A stretch of DNA of 34,936 bases. Source: Hellea sp042093735. Lineage in GTDB: Bacteria; Pseudomonadota; Alphaproteobacteria; Caulobacterales; Maricaulaceae. Of this stretch, positions 25,392 through 34,600 are shown piece after piece. The notes beneath the pieces were generated by a model. That model was given only the letters and a program-made list of their open reading frames with translations, ran no database searches and was not told where the DNA came from. The stretch is from NCBI GenBank assembly GCA_042093735.1, contig JBELEM010000020.1:1-34936 (forward strand), in the 5' to 3' direction. Positions within the stretch are counted from its first letter, which is position 1. Each line of letters starts with the position of its first letter. A program made the translations under genes and the position numbers.

Positions 25392-28124
25392 ATGGATAAC
25401 ACAGAAGACATATCAGAAAATATCGAAAACCGAACTTTTAAGAAAGTTTTCAAATATATGGCTATAGGCTTTGGATGTGTGATTGTAATTATGGTAATTT
25501 CTATATTTGTATTTGTTAGAAATGCCACAAAAGATATGCCCAGTATCGAAAGTCTTGCTAAGTATAAACCTCCTGTAATGTCACGAGTGCATGCAGGTGA
25601 TGGTAAATTAATCTCTGAATTCAGAACAGAAGCACGTGTTTTTGTTCCCATAGCCTCAATACCTAAGCAGTTACAGTATGCATTTGTAGCAGCAGAGGAC
25701 AAAAGATTTTATAGTCACAATGGGTTTGACGAGAAAGGCTTTTTAAGAGCTATGTGGGCTAATATCAGTCATGTATTAAACAATGAACGGCTTGAAGGCG
25801 GGTCAACTATTACTCAGCAAGTAGCTAAAAATTTTTTAGTAGGCAACGAAAGAAATATAACTCGTAAAATTAGGGAGATTGTAATTGCTGGTCTCATTGA
25901 GGAGGCACTAAGTAAAGATTTAATATTGGAATTATACCTTAATGATATCTATTTCGGTCGGGGGGCCTACGGTGTTGCTGCAGCATCATTGAATTACTTT
26001 GGTAAACCTATGAAAGACTTGTCTTTAAATGAAATTGCCTACTTGGCAGTATTACCTAAAGCACCAAATAACTATCAAGTTACTAATCCAACCAAGAAAG
26101 CTAAAGCTTTAAGTAGGCGTAACTATGTTCTCACCAGAATGCTTGAAGATGGTTATGCTGATGAGTCTAATGTGTCCGATGCTAAAGAAAGTGATATTGT
26201 TGTTGTTGACCGCTTTGTTGGAGATGAATACCTAGCATCGGAGTATTTTGTGGAGGAGGCCCGAAAGCAAATTAAAGGCATGTATGGTAATGAGGAATTA
26301 TATGGTGGAGGTCTATCTATTAGAACAACACTGGATACACGCTTACAATTGGCCGCAAGGAAAGCACTTCGCAAGGGTCTTGAAAATATTGATATGCGTC
26401 ACGGTTACCGCGGACCTTTGGGTAATTTCAATAACTTTGAAGACTGGCGGGAAAGGTTATCAAAATTTGATAAACCCGCTGATATAGGTGACTGGCAACT
26501 GGCATTAGTAATGGAGGTTAATAATAAATTTGCAAAAATTGGTTTTGCAGAAAAATCAACTCTTATCGCAGATAATAACGACCTAGAAAACAAACCGGAC
26601 ACTTTGAGAATAATAGATTTAGACGGAGTAAGTTGGGCTAAACGAGCTCTTGAAAAAGGATCCGTAGGTAGGGCGCCCAAAAAGGTATCTGATGTACTTA
26701 ATTTAGGTGATATTGTCTTGGTTCAACGGAAATTACCTTCTAGAAAAATAAATTCAAAACAAACAGAAGAACTATATAATTTGAAGCAAGTTCCTAAAGT
26801 TAATGGTGGTTTAATAGCTATGGATCCAAATAACGGTAGAGTTCTAGCATTAGTGGGAGGGTATAGTTTTCAGCAAAGCCAGTTTAACAGGGCCACTCAA
26901 GCTAAACGGCAACCGGGATCCGCGCTGAAACCATTTGTGTATGCAGCAGCATTGGATAACGGTTATACTCCGGCAAGCCAAGTTCTAGATGCCCCTTTCG
27001 TTATTGAAAGAAAAGATACTGACTGTGTGGAAAATAGACTTGGTACTTTAGAACTATTAGAAGAAGATGAGGATGGGAAAAAGACTTCCAAAAAAGACAA
27101 TAAAAATCTAGCAAAAGAAGATCAATGTGAAAGGTTTTATAAGCCATCAAATTATAACGCGGGAAAGTTTTATGGCTTAAGTACCCTCAGGTTAGGTTTG
27201 GAAAAATCACGAAATGCTATGACCGTTCGTCTGGCCAATGAAATTGGCATGGTGCCTATTAATAAATATATCAAAAGATTTGGTTTATATGAAGAAACTA
27301 AACCTGAGTTGGCTTGGTCTTTAGGGGCAGGAGAAACCACACTCTCAAAATTAGCCACTGCCTATTCATCTCTTGTGAATGGAGGTAAAAAAGTAGAACC
27401 TGTTATAATAGATCGAGTGCAGGATAGAACAGGAAAAACTATTTATTATGGAAATAATAAAGTTTGTGTCTTATGTAAAAAAGAGAACTTTCAAGGTCAA
27501 TTGCCGCCAAATATTACTGATGACCGAGAAGAGATTTTAGACCCTATTACAGCTTATCAGATCACATATATGTTAAAAGGGGTTGTAGATAATGGGACGG
27601 GTTACAAAGTACGTTCATTACGAAGACCCATGGCCGGTAAGACTGGAACAACAAATGATTCTTATGATGCTTGGTTCCTTGGTTTTTCTCCAAACCTTGT
27701 AGCAGGCGTTTACATTGGTATGGATATTCCTGAGCAAATGGGAAGTGAGTCCGGAAGTTCAGCAGCAAGTCCTATTTTCACTAATTTCATGTCTGAAGCA
27801 CTAGAAGGCAAGCCAAAGTTTCCTTTTCGAATTCCGAAAAATGTTAAACTTTCACCAGTAAACCGAAAAACAGGTGAGCCTTCCTACATCGGAGCTGAAG
27901 ATGTTATTTTAGAGGCGTTTAGGCCAGGAACTGAACCTAAAGTAGGCGCTTTAAAGTCCGTGATTCAAATCGGGGCAGATGATCAGGCTTCAGGCAGTAC
28001 CTTTGATTTTGATTTTACGCAAGAAACTAACCAAAATGGAGTAAAAGCTCTAGAGAAAGTGATAGACAACATAGAAGCTGATCCCGAAAAGGTTGATGAA
28101 AAACTTGATGATGGGCTATATTAA
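25392..28124 (+). CDS. mrcA: Penicillin-binding protein 1A (bifunctional peptidoglycan synthase)
   Basis: The 910-residue class A PBP polymerises and crosslinks peptidoglycan. A cytoplasmic N-terminus and one membrane anchor (about residues 20-44) are followed by the GT51 transglycosylase (catalytic E102 in AAEDKRFYSHNG; GGSTITQQVAKNF), an OB-like insert typical of PBP1A (about 320-460), and the transpeptidase with S510 (SALKPF), SRN at 606-608 and KTG at 750-752. A short acidic C-terminal tail follows. It precedes prfB by only 5 bases, so the two are probably cotranscribed. Confidence 0.95.
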   Translation: MDNTEDISENIENRTFKKVFKYMAIGFGCVIVIMVISIFVFVRNATKDMPSIESLAKYKPPVMSRVHAGDGKLISEFRTEARVFVPIASIPKQLQYAFVAAEDKRFYSHNGFDEKGFLRAMWANISHVLNNERLEGGSTITQQVAKNFLVGNERNITRKIREIVIAGLIEEALSKDLILELYLNDIYFGRGAYGVAAASLNYFGKPMKDLSLNEIAYLAVLPKAPNNYQVTNPTKKAKALSRRNYVLTRMLEDGYADESNVSDAKESDIVVVDRFVGDEYLASEYFVEEARKQIKGMYGNEELYGGGLSIRTTLDTRLQLAARKALRKGLENIDMRHGYRGPLGNFNNFEDWRERLSKFDKPADIGDWQLALVMEVNNKFAKIGFAEKSTLIADNNDLENKPDTLRIIDLDGVSWAKRALEKGSVGRAPKKVSDVLNLGDIVLVQRKLPSRKINSKQTEELYNLKQVPKVNGGLIAMDPNNGRVLALVGGYSFQQSQFNRATQAKRQPGSALKPFVYAAALDNGYTPASQVLDAPFVIERKDTDCVENRLGTLELLEEDEDGKKTSKKDNKNLAKEDQCERFYKPSNYNAGKFYGLSTLRLGLEKSRNAMTVRLANEIGMVPINKYIKRFGLYEETKPELAWSLGAGETTLSKLATAYSSLVNGGKKVEPVIIDRVQDRTGKTIYYGNNKVCVLCKKENFQGQLPPNITDDREEILDPITAYQITYMLKGVVDNGTGYKVRSLRRPMAGKTGTTNDSYDAWFLGFSPNLVAGVYIGMDIPEQMGSESGSSAASPIFTNFMSEALEGKPKFPFRIPKNVKLSPVNRKTGEPSYIGAEDVILEAFRPGTEPKVGALKSVIQIGADDQASGSTFDFDFTQETNQNGVKALEKVIDNIEADPEKVDEKLDDGLY

Positions 28125-28129
28125 AAACT

Positions 28130-29237
28130 ATGCGTGCCGATATTTTGCAATTGAAAGAAGATATAGAACAGTCAATTACACTGTTAAGGAGGCGTCTTTG
28201 ACTGGGAATCATCTGAGCAAAGGTTGGCGGAACTTAATGCATTAACTGAACGTCAAGATTTTTGGGATGACCCAAAAAAATCTCAGAAATTAATGCGAGA
28301 GCGGTCTATCTTAGAAGAATCTTTTAATCGTATTAAATCATTAGACTCCGATCTAAATGAAAATCTAGAAATAGCAGAATTAGGGGAGTCGGAAGGCGAC
28401 GAGGATTTACTGGAAGACGCAGTAGCAGCTTTGAAGGAGCTACATAAATCATCGCAAAAATACAAGTTAGATGCCCTATTATCTGGCGAAGTCGATGGAA
28501 ATGATTGCTACGTTGAAATCCACCCAGGCGCGGGTGGTACTGAGGCCCAAGACTGGGCCGAAATGGTTGAAAGGATGTACCTAAGATGGGCAAATTCTCG
28601 CGGTATGAAAACAGAGATAATAGAGGAACAAAGTGGCGATGAAGCTGGAATAAAGTCAGCTACAATAAAGGTTTATGGTCAAAATGCTTATGGTTGGCTT
28701 AAAAATGAATCTGGGGTGCATAGGCTAGTTCGTATATCACCTTTTGATTCCGGTAATAGGCGTCATACTAGTTTTGCCTCAGTGTGGGTTTATCCCGAAA
28801 TTGATGATAGTATCGATATAGACTTGAATGAGTCTGATTGCCGTGTTGATACTTATAGGGCATCTGGCGCAGGTGGTCAGCACATAAATAAAACAGATTC
28901 GGCTGTACGAATAACTCATCAGCCAACCGGTATAGTTGTTCAATGTCAAAATGATAGATCGCAACATAAAAACAGGTCCACTGCATGGGATATGTTGAGG
29001 TCGCGGCTTTATGAAGCCGAAATGCAGAGAAGGGAAGCTGAAGCTCAAACATCTGCTGACAATAGATCAGAAATTGGATGGGGCCATCAAATACGATCAT
29101 ATGTGTTGCAGCCTTACCAGCTTGTTAAGGATTTACGTACATCTGTAGAGACTTCCAATACTTCAGGGGTACTCGATGGAGACCTTGACCAATTTATGTC
29201 TGCAGCCTTGTCAATAAATATCGAAACCCCAAACTAG
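28130..29237 (+). CDS. prfB: Peptide chain release factor 2 with programmed +1 frameshift
   Basis: RF2 recognises UGA and UAA and releases the peptide. Translation begins at ATG 28130 and meets an in-frame TGA at 28199-28201 after 23 codons. The +1 frame continues from 28200 to 29237, giving a 368-residue product. The SPF anticodon-like tripeptide is at 203-205 and the catalytic GGQ at 248-250, matching the positions in E. coli RF2. Without the frameshift only a 23-residue peptide is made. The gene is thus one ORF split by an autoregulatory site, not a pseudogene. It lies 5 bases after mrcA and is convergent with the bactofilin gene 30 bases away. Confidence 0.96.
28187..28202 (+). promoter_or_regulatory. 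prfB programmed +1 frameshift site
   Basis: AGGAGG (28187-28192), three bases (CGT), then CTT TGA C (28196-28202). This reproduces the canonical RF2 signal: internal Shine-Dalgarno, slippery CUU, UGA, and C as the following base. Low RF2 slows termination at UGA and favours the shift, which raises RF2. Confidence 0.97.
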
Positions 29238-29267
29238 ATTGATAAGTTCAACAAATTATTTATTTTA

Positions 29268-29735
29268 TTATCCTGTAGACTTCGAAATATTTATATTGTT
29301 GTGTTCAGTTTTTATTGGTTCTTTTTTCACTGTTGATGAAGTTTTTCTATTACATTTTCCATCGAAGAATGCGCCGTTGGCTATGATAAGTTGATCTTGT
29401 GTTAAATCCGCTTTCACAGATGAAGTTTCTGTCAATTCTATTTTTACAGCATCTACTTTTCCTGTAACATTACCTCGTATCCGCGCTGATCTTGCTATTA
29501 TTTTTCCTACTACTGTTCCCTTTTCGCCTATTATAACACCATTTGCTGTTATGTTTCCATCCACACGTCCGTCTATATGGACATCACCTTTTGTTTTGAT
29601 GTCACCTATTACGGTTAAGTCGGCACCTAAAATGGAAGGAGCTAACTTATTCTGTGTCGAGGGTTGAACTTTTTTTGTATATATTTCTTGTTTATCTAAT
29701 GTTTTAGATGTGGACGAATTTATTTTATTGAACAT
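29268..29735 (-). CDS. Bactofilin (polymer-forming cytoskeletal protein)
   Basis: The 155-residue protein has a central bactofilin (DUF583) beta-helix domain, about residues 32-125, rich in G-V-I repeats such as IGDIKTKGDVHIDGRVDGNI and GVIIGEKGTVVGKI, flanked by short polar tails. Bactofilins form non-polar filaments that position cell-wall enzymes. Its start lies inside the end of the M23 peptidase gene (11-base overlap), with AGG 6 bases before the ATG, so the two are translationally coupled. M23/bactofilin pairs control cell shape in Helicobacter (Csd1/CcmA) and in stalked-budding alphaproteobacteria (LmdC/BacA). Confidence 0.93.
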   Translation of the reverse strand: MFNKINSSTSKTLDKQEIYTKKVQPSTQNKLAPSILGADLTVIGDIKTKGDVHIDGRVDGNITANGVIIGEKGTVVGKIIARSARIRGNVTGKVDAVKIELTETSSVKADLTQDQLIIANGAFFDGKCNRKTSSTVKKEPIKTEHNNINISKSTG

Positions 29736-30936
29736 AATAACCTGCTTTCAAAAACCTATTAGGATCTATGGCACTTCCATTGAAATGAACCTCGTAATGT
29801 AAATGGGTAGCAGTACTCCTACCTGTTGAACCCATTATACCAATTTTATCACCTCTCTTAACATAGTCTCCTACATTAATACTATCATTATTTCGCTTTA
29901 GATGAGCGTATATTGTTATTAGTCCATAACCGTGGTCTATTTTAATAGAGTGACCATAACCACCGTTATCACCTTTAAATATTACCTTTCCATCAGATGA
30001 TGAAATTACAGTGGACTCTCTTTCTCCACCTGTACCAAAGTCTATTCCTTGATGTTCAGTGTATTGATTTGTAAACGGATCTTTTCTTTTCCCAAATGGT
30101 GATGTTGGCCTTTTGATTGATGTTGTAGGGTAACCTGTTGGGAGCGAATTAACTATATCAGAAAGTGTCATAGCCTCCTTAATTCTTAATTTATAATTTT
30201 GAATATTTTGAGGTATTTCTGTATCCATGTCATTTTTATTCTCTATTAAAGGCCCTCCTAGTCCATCATCTTCGTTATTAAGAACATCACTCAGAAGTAA
30301 CCCAGTTGAAATGATCACTGCCCTTTTATGTTCTATTACATCCAAGATTTCATTTTCATTTTTAGATAACAATTCATTTTGAGCTTTTTGAGTTGAATTT
30401 AGAGATGCGTAGGTTGTCGGTTCAGACGCAGTAATTAGACTTTCTAGATTTTTACTCATTGACTCTCTGGGAGTCGTATCCAGGACATAGGGAGACATTA
30501 GGATGGTCGCGTTACTTGATAGTTTTTCTGGATAACTATTTATTCTCAAATTCTTTATAGAAGCAGCCTCTGTCAGGAGAAAATGCCTTTCTTCAATAGT
30601 GTTGGCAATTTCCTCAAATTCTTTTTTCTGCATTTCTAATAACTTTAGGGCTGTCCCCTCGCGAGCCATTGCTGATTCTAATGCTTCTTCATAATTTGAC
30701 GCAATCCTATCTGCTTCCTTCCAAGGCGCTCTGAGAGGGTTGTAACCCCAGATATAACTAAATAAAGTAAATATGCACCAAAACGAGATAGATGTAATAG
30801 CTGCAATTATAATTACTTGATTGGTTGTGCTAAGAAGAAAAAATCTAACGTAACCGTCAGACCTCATCAAAACCTGACGTTCGGGTAGGCTTTTGATAAT
30901 TTTAAGGCGCCATTTTTTTAAAATATTGCTATTCAT
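29725..30936 (-). CDS. Membrane-anchored M23 (LytM) endopeptidase, LmdC-like
   Basis: From ATG 30936 the protein has 403 residues: a basic cytoplasmic N-terminus (1-40) that could contact bactofilin, one membrane helix (about 41-63), a coiled-coil-like region (about 75-120), a variable linker, and a C-terminal M23 domain. Zinc ligands H295 and D299 (HQGID) and H380 (HLHYE) with H378 are all present, so it should be an active peptidoglycan DD-endopeptidase. A GTG at 30972 would add 12 residues but lacks a ribosome-binding site. The layout matches LmdC, the bactofilin-associated hydrolase of Hyphomonas. It overlaps the bactofilin gene by 11 bases. Confidence 0.9.
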   Translation of the reverse strand: MNSNILKKWRLKIIKSLPERQVLMRSDGYVRFFLLSTTNQVIIIAAITSISFWCIFTLFSYIWGYNPLRAPWKEADRIASNYEEALESAMAREGTALKLLEMQKKEFEEIANTIEERHFLLTEAASIKNLRINSYPEKLSSNATILMSPYVLDTTPRESMSKNLESLITASEPTTYASLNSTQKAQNELLSKNENEILDVIEHKRAVIISTGLLLSDVLNNEDDGLGGPLIENKNDMDTEIPQNIQNYKLRIKEAMTLSDIVNSLPTGYPTTSIKRPTSPFGKRKDPFTNQYTEHQGIDFGTGGERESTVISSSDGKVIFKGDNGGYGHSIKIDHGYGLITIYAHLKRNNDSINVGDYVKRGDKIGIMGSTGRSTATHLHYEVHFNGSAIDPNRFLKAGYYVQ

Positions 30937-30996
30937 GATTCCATACCAGTATTCTAGGGGTCTTAACCACACTAATTGAGTTTAACACAAGCAGAA

Positions 30997-31025
30997 ATTT
31001 TATTTATTTATGTGTTTCATGTTAA
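30997..31025 (-). promoter_or_regulatory. Candidate promoter of the M23-bactofilin unit
   Basis: On the minus strand TTAACA (31025 to 31020) and TAAAAT (31002 to 30997) are separated by 17 bases, 61 bases upstream of the ATG at 30936. Both hexamers match the sigma-70 consensus at five of six positions. It lies between the bcp stop and the M23 start. Confidence 0.45.
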
Positions 31026-31079
31026 TATAATTTGGACTTTCGGATGATAATTTTAATAAAATAAAAACATATCAATTGT

Positions 31080-31550
31080 TTATGAAGTGTGTTTTTTAAG
31101 TTCTTCAAGAACATTCTTGGCATGGTCTTTGACTCTAACTTTTCTCCAAATTTGCAATATTCTGTTTTCAAGTCCAATCAGGACAGTTAATCTTTCAATA
31201 CCCATATATTTTTTACCGTACATATTTTTTTCAATCCAAGCTCCGTAATTTTCTATGACTTTACCGTCCAGGTCGGAGGCTAATGATACTTTTAAAGTAT
31301 TTTTTTCTATGAATTTGTCGTGTTTTGAAGGAGTGTCCTTGGAAATACCAACAACAGCTGTGTTGAGCTTGGTGAATTCCTCTATGTTTTCAGAAAAATC
31401 TATTGCCTCTTTTGTGCAGCCCGGCGTGCTATCTTTCGGATAAAAATAAAGAACTATAAATTGTTTTTTATAATCCCGTAGAGAAATCTGAGTATTATTA
31501 CTGGCAGGTAATACAAAATTAGGTGCTATTTGTCCAATTTTTAACTCCAT
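31080..31550 (-). CDS. bcp: Thioredoxin-dependent peroxiredoxin, BCP/PrxQ family, single-Cys
   Basis: The 156-residue protein reduces hydrogen and organic peroxides in the cytoplasm. It has IAPNFVLPASNNTQISLRDY, VLYFYPKDSTPGCT with peroxidatic C45, and VVGISKDTPSKHDKFIEK. It contains no other cysteine: position 50, where E. coli BCP has its resolving Cys, is Ile. It must therefore act as a 1-Cys enzyme or use an external thiol. I chose ATG 31550, with AAGGA 8 bases upstream; ATG 31568 would add six residues. It is divergent from the AsmA-like gene. Confidence 0.93.
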   Translation of the reverse strand: MELKIGQIAPNFVLPASNNTQISLRDYKKQFIVLYFYPKDSTPGCTKEAIDFSENIEEFTKLNTAVVGISKDTPSKHDKFIEKNTLKVSLASDLDGKVIENYGAWIEKNMYGKKYMGIERLTVLIGLENRILQIWRKVRVKDHAKNVLEELKKHTS

Positions 31551-31582
31551 GGGGGCTATCCTTTTCATACTTATTGTAGCAA

Positions 31583-31611
31583 ATTATAAAATTCATACGT
31601 TACCATATAAA
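31583..31611 (-). promoter_or_regulatory. Candidate bcp promoter
   Basis: On the minus strand TTTATA (31611 to 31606) and a perfect TATAAT (31588 to 31583) are 17 bases apart, about 33 bases upstream of the chosen bcp ATG. The region is AT-rich, so chance matches are possible. Confidence 0.35.
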
Positions 31612-31642
31612 TTTGAGTTTTGTTAGTATTCAGAAATAAGAC

Positions 31643-34600
31643 ATGACAGAAAATAAAATCATAAACAATGCCAGAAAGTATATTGGTATGGCGTATATTA
31701 AGTTATTAACTTTGCTTGGTAATAACAAAAGTCTTAAGATACGAAAAAGAACGCTAAATATAATTGAAGAATTTTTAGCATTAGTTCTTGGCACCATTGT
31801 CTTATGTTTATTTAGCTTAAGTATAATTTTAACCCACCAATCACTAGATATATCTGTTTTTAAACCTGTTGCTGAGAAATCACTATCTAAAAGTTTTAAT
31901 GGTTTAGACACCAAAGTTGGTAAAATAACCATAAAATGGATTGCTTCTAGCAACAATTTAAGGATTGACTTGGATGATGTATTTACCAGTGATAAAAGCG
32001 GAAAATCTCACCAATTAGCTTCACATATGAGCACTGAATTTCCGTTGGCCTCATTGTTAGGGAGGTCTTTAATTCCTGAAAAAATTGGTATCGAAGGTGG
32101 TTCGGTAACCATTACGAGAACTAGAAGCGAACATATCGAATTAAGCTTGGGCGCAACATTGCCGGCTAAAGAATTTGGTCCTTCTTGGAGAATATATTCG
32201 CCGGACAGAAAAAATAAATCAAAAATTACTAATATTATTGGAAATATTCAAATTAGTGATTCTGACGTACTTTTTTTGGATAATAAAGATAAGCTTGAAC
32301 TAAGACTAATTGACTCAAACACTTATTTTAATCTTACCGATGAGAGTGCAGAGCTTAAAATTTCTAGTAAAATTAAAAATGAAAATGAAAATATTTCAAC
32401 TCCTCTAGAATTCAGTATTAAATCTAAGGAAAATTTTGATAAATATTCTGTTTATGTAAAAGCAAGTGATATGAATCCTTCAGTTTTTGCACCAAAACGA
32501 GGTAGGTTTTCGTTTTTGAGTGAAGTTATTACACCCATTGATTTAACAGCTTCCTTCAATGTAGACCAGAAATCTGGTGTAGAGACAGCTGATATTAATA
32601 TGGAAGCAAAACAGGGCAGCATTGGTGCGTTTGAAAAAAAATTAAACTTTGATACTATCAGCTTCAAAGCAAATCTTGAGGCAAAATCTGAAATAATGGA
32701 AGTATCTGAATTTAGTGTTCAGTCTTCTACAGTTAACTTTCGTGGAAATGGTAGCCTGAGTAAACTCAAGGCACTCACAGATGGTAACACTAGTACAGCA
32801 CCTTTATTTAATTTTTATTTAGCGGATGTAATATTGGAGAAGTTTTTTGAACTTCAAAAGCCCATGCGTTTAAGTTCATTATCAGTGTCTGGTCGATTGG
32901 ACCTTGACGCAAGACACCTAAAATTGAAAAAATTTGATATTGATTTTGGAGCTCATAAACTACTTACTCATGGTGAATTCAAACAAAGTAAAGCAGGCGA
33001 TTGGGAAACTGTAAGGTTTCGCGGGAAATCATTGGGTTCGATGGACATTAACAATCTTTTGGATATCTGGCCTAATAATCTTGCCTCCGGAGCTCGTCGC
33101 TGGGTTGATAGATCCATGATAAATGCTGCAATTAAAAATATTAATTTTTCATTGGATTTGCCGCAAAACTACCTTTTTGGTAATCAATCGCTCAATGATG
33201 ACGACTTCAGTTTAAAATTTGATGTTACAAATGCGAATGTAAGTTATATTTCAACCATGACTCCTTACATGGGTGTATCTGGAAAGGGTTTAATTCGAGG
33301 TAACAGTGCTAAATTTCAAGCATCGGGTGGAAAAATTGGAAATATTAATATAAACGCTGTAACCGCAGACATCACTCAATTTTTCCCTAGGGGATCTGAT
33401 GTGATAATCGATGTTGACGCTTATGGTAAAGCTGAGGACTTAATTGCTCTGGTGGATGAGAAGCCATTGAACATTGCAGAAAAATATCGAGTAATTCCTA
33501 CCCAATTTTCTGGATCAGGAAATATTCAACTAAAGGTTAAGAGACCTTTGCTTGAGAATTTTGATAGATCACGAATTGATTACGCTGTGTCAGGGCAGTT
33601 TAATAATATTTCCGCTCCGTTTTCTATTGGTAATCACAAACTTAAGAATGGTTTTGTTGATCTATTTATCGATAAAAAAACAATGAATATTTCAGGTCCA
33701 GTTTTTATTGGTCCATGGAAAGCAAATTTAAGCTTGAACGAAACGTTTAGTAAAACAAATCCTTATACTCGCTATGTTGTTGAGGGCGAAATGAATCGTG
33801 ACACTCTTGATGGTTTTGGTTTGGGTTTTAGGAAAAATCTCAAAGGAAAATTATACACAAAAATTGAAGCTGAAGGAAAAGGCTTCAACCTTTCCAATGC
33901 TAAATTAAATATCAATTTAACTAATGCCCAAATCATTTTAGGCGATAATTGGGTTAAGAATGCTGGTGAAAGTGCTTCTATTACAGGCAATTTCAGAAGG
34001 TTGGATGATAATGATTTTATTTTTGAAAATATTTCAATGTTAGCACCCGGACTTACAATTGAGGGTAGTTTTGACTTGGCAGAAGACTTTAGGTTAAAAG
34101 AATTGCATTTTAAAAGAGCCAATATTGATGGATTAATTAGGGCTGGCTTAAAGGCTGCCCCTAATAGAAATAATGACAGAATTAATATGTATATTGAAGG
34201 TGATTATTTTAATGCTTCGTCGCTAACTTCAGGAATTTTTAAAAATAAAAGTGATGATTTTGGTGTGAAAATTCCACTGCATATTAAGGCATCTTTAAAA
34301 TCTATTTCACTCAGTGATGATTATGTTATCAACAATGCAAACGCTTTGTATAATAGCAATGGTGTTGGAATAACTGATGCCGACTTCTTTGGTGAAACAG
34401 AACAGGGTGTTTTTTCTGTATCAATAAAGACTGAACAAAATACCCGTGAGAAACAGTTAATCCTAAACGTGCCAAATGCGTCTGCAGCGGCTTCAGCTTT
34501 CTTAGATATTGAAAGTATAAAGGGGGGTAGTCTGCAAGTTACTGCAAGAATGCCTGAAGTTGGGGTGGAGGGACCTTTGAGGGGTATACTAACAATTGAA

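Noticed and set aside
28199..28201. In-frame TGA in prfB as a nonsense mutation or sequencing error
   Set aside because: AGGAGG, slippery CTT and TGAC are all exactly placed for programmed frameshifting.
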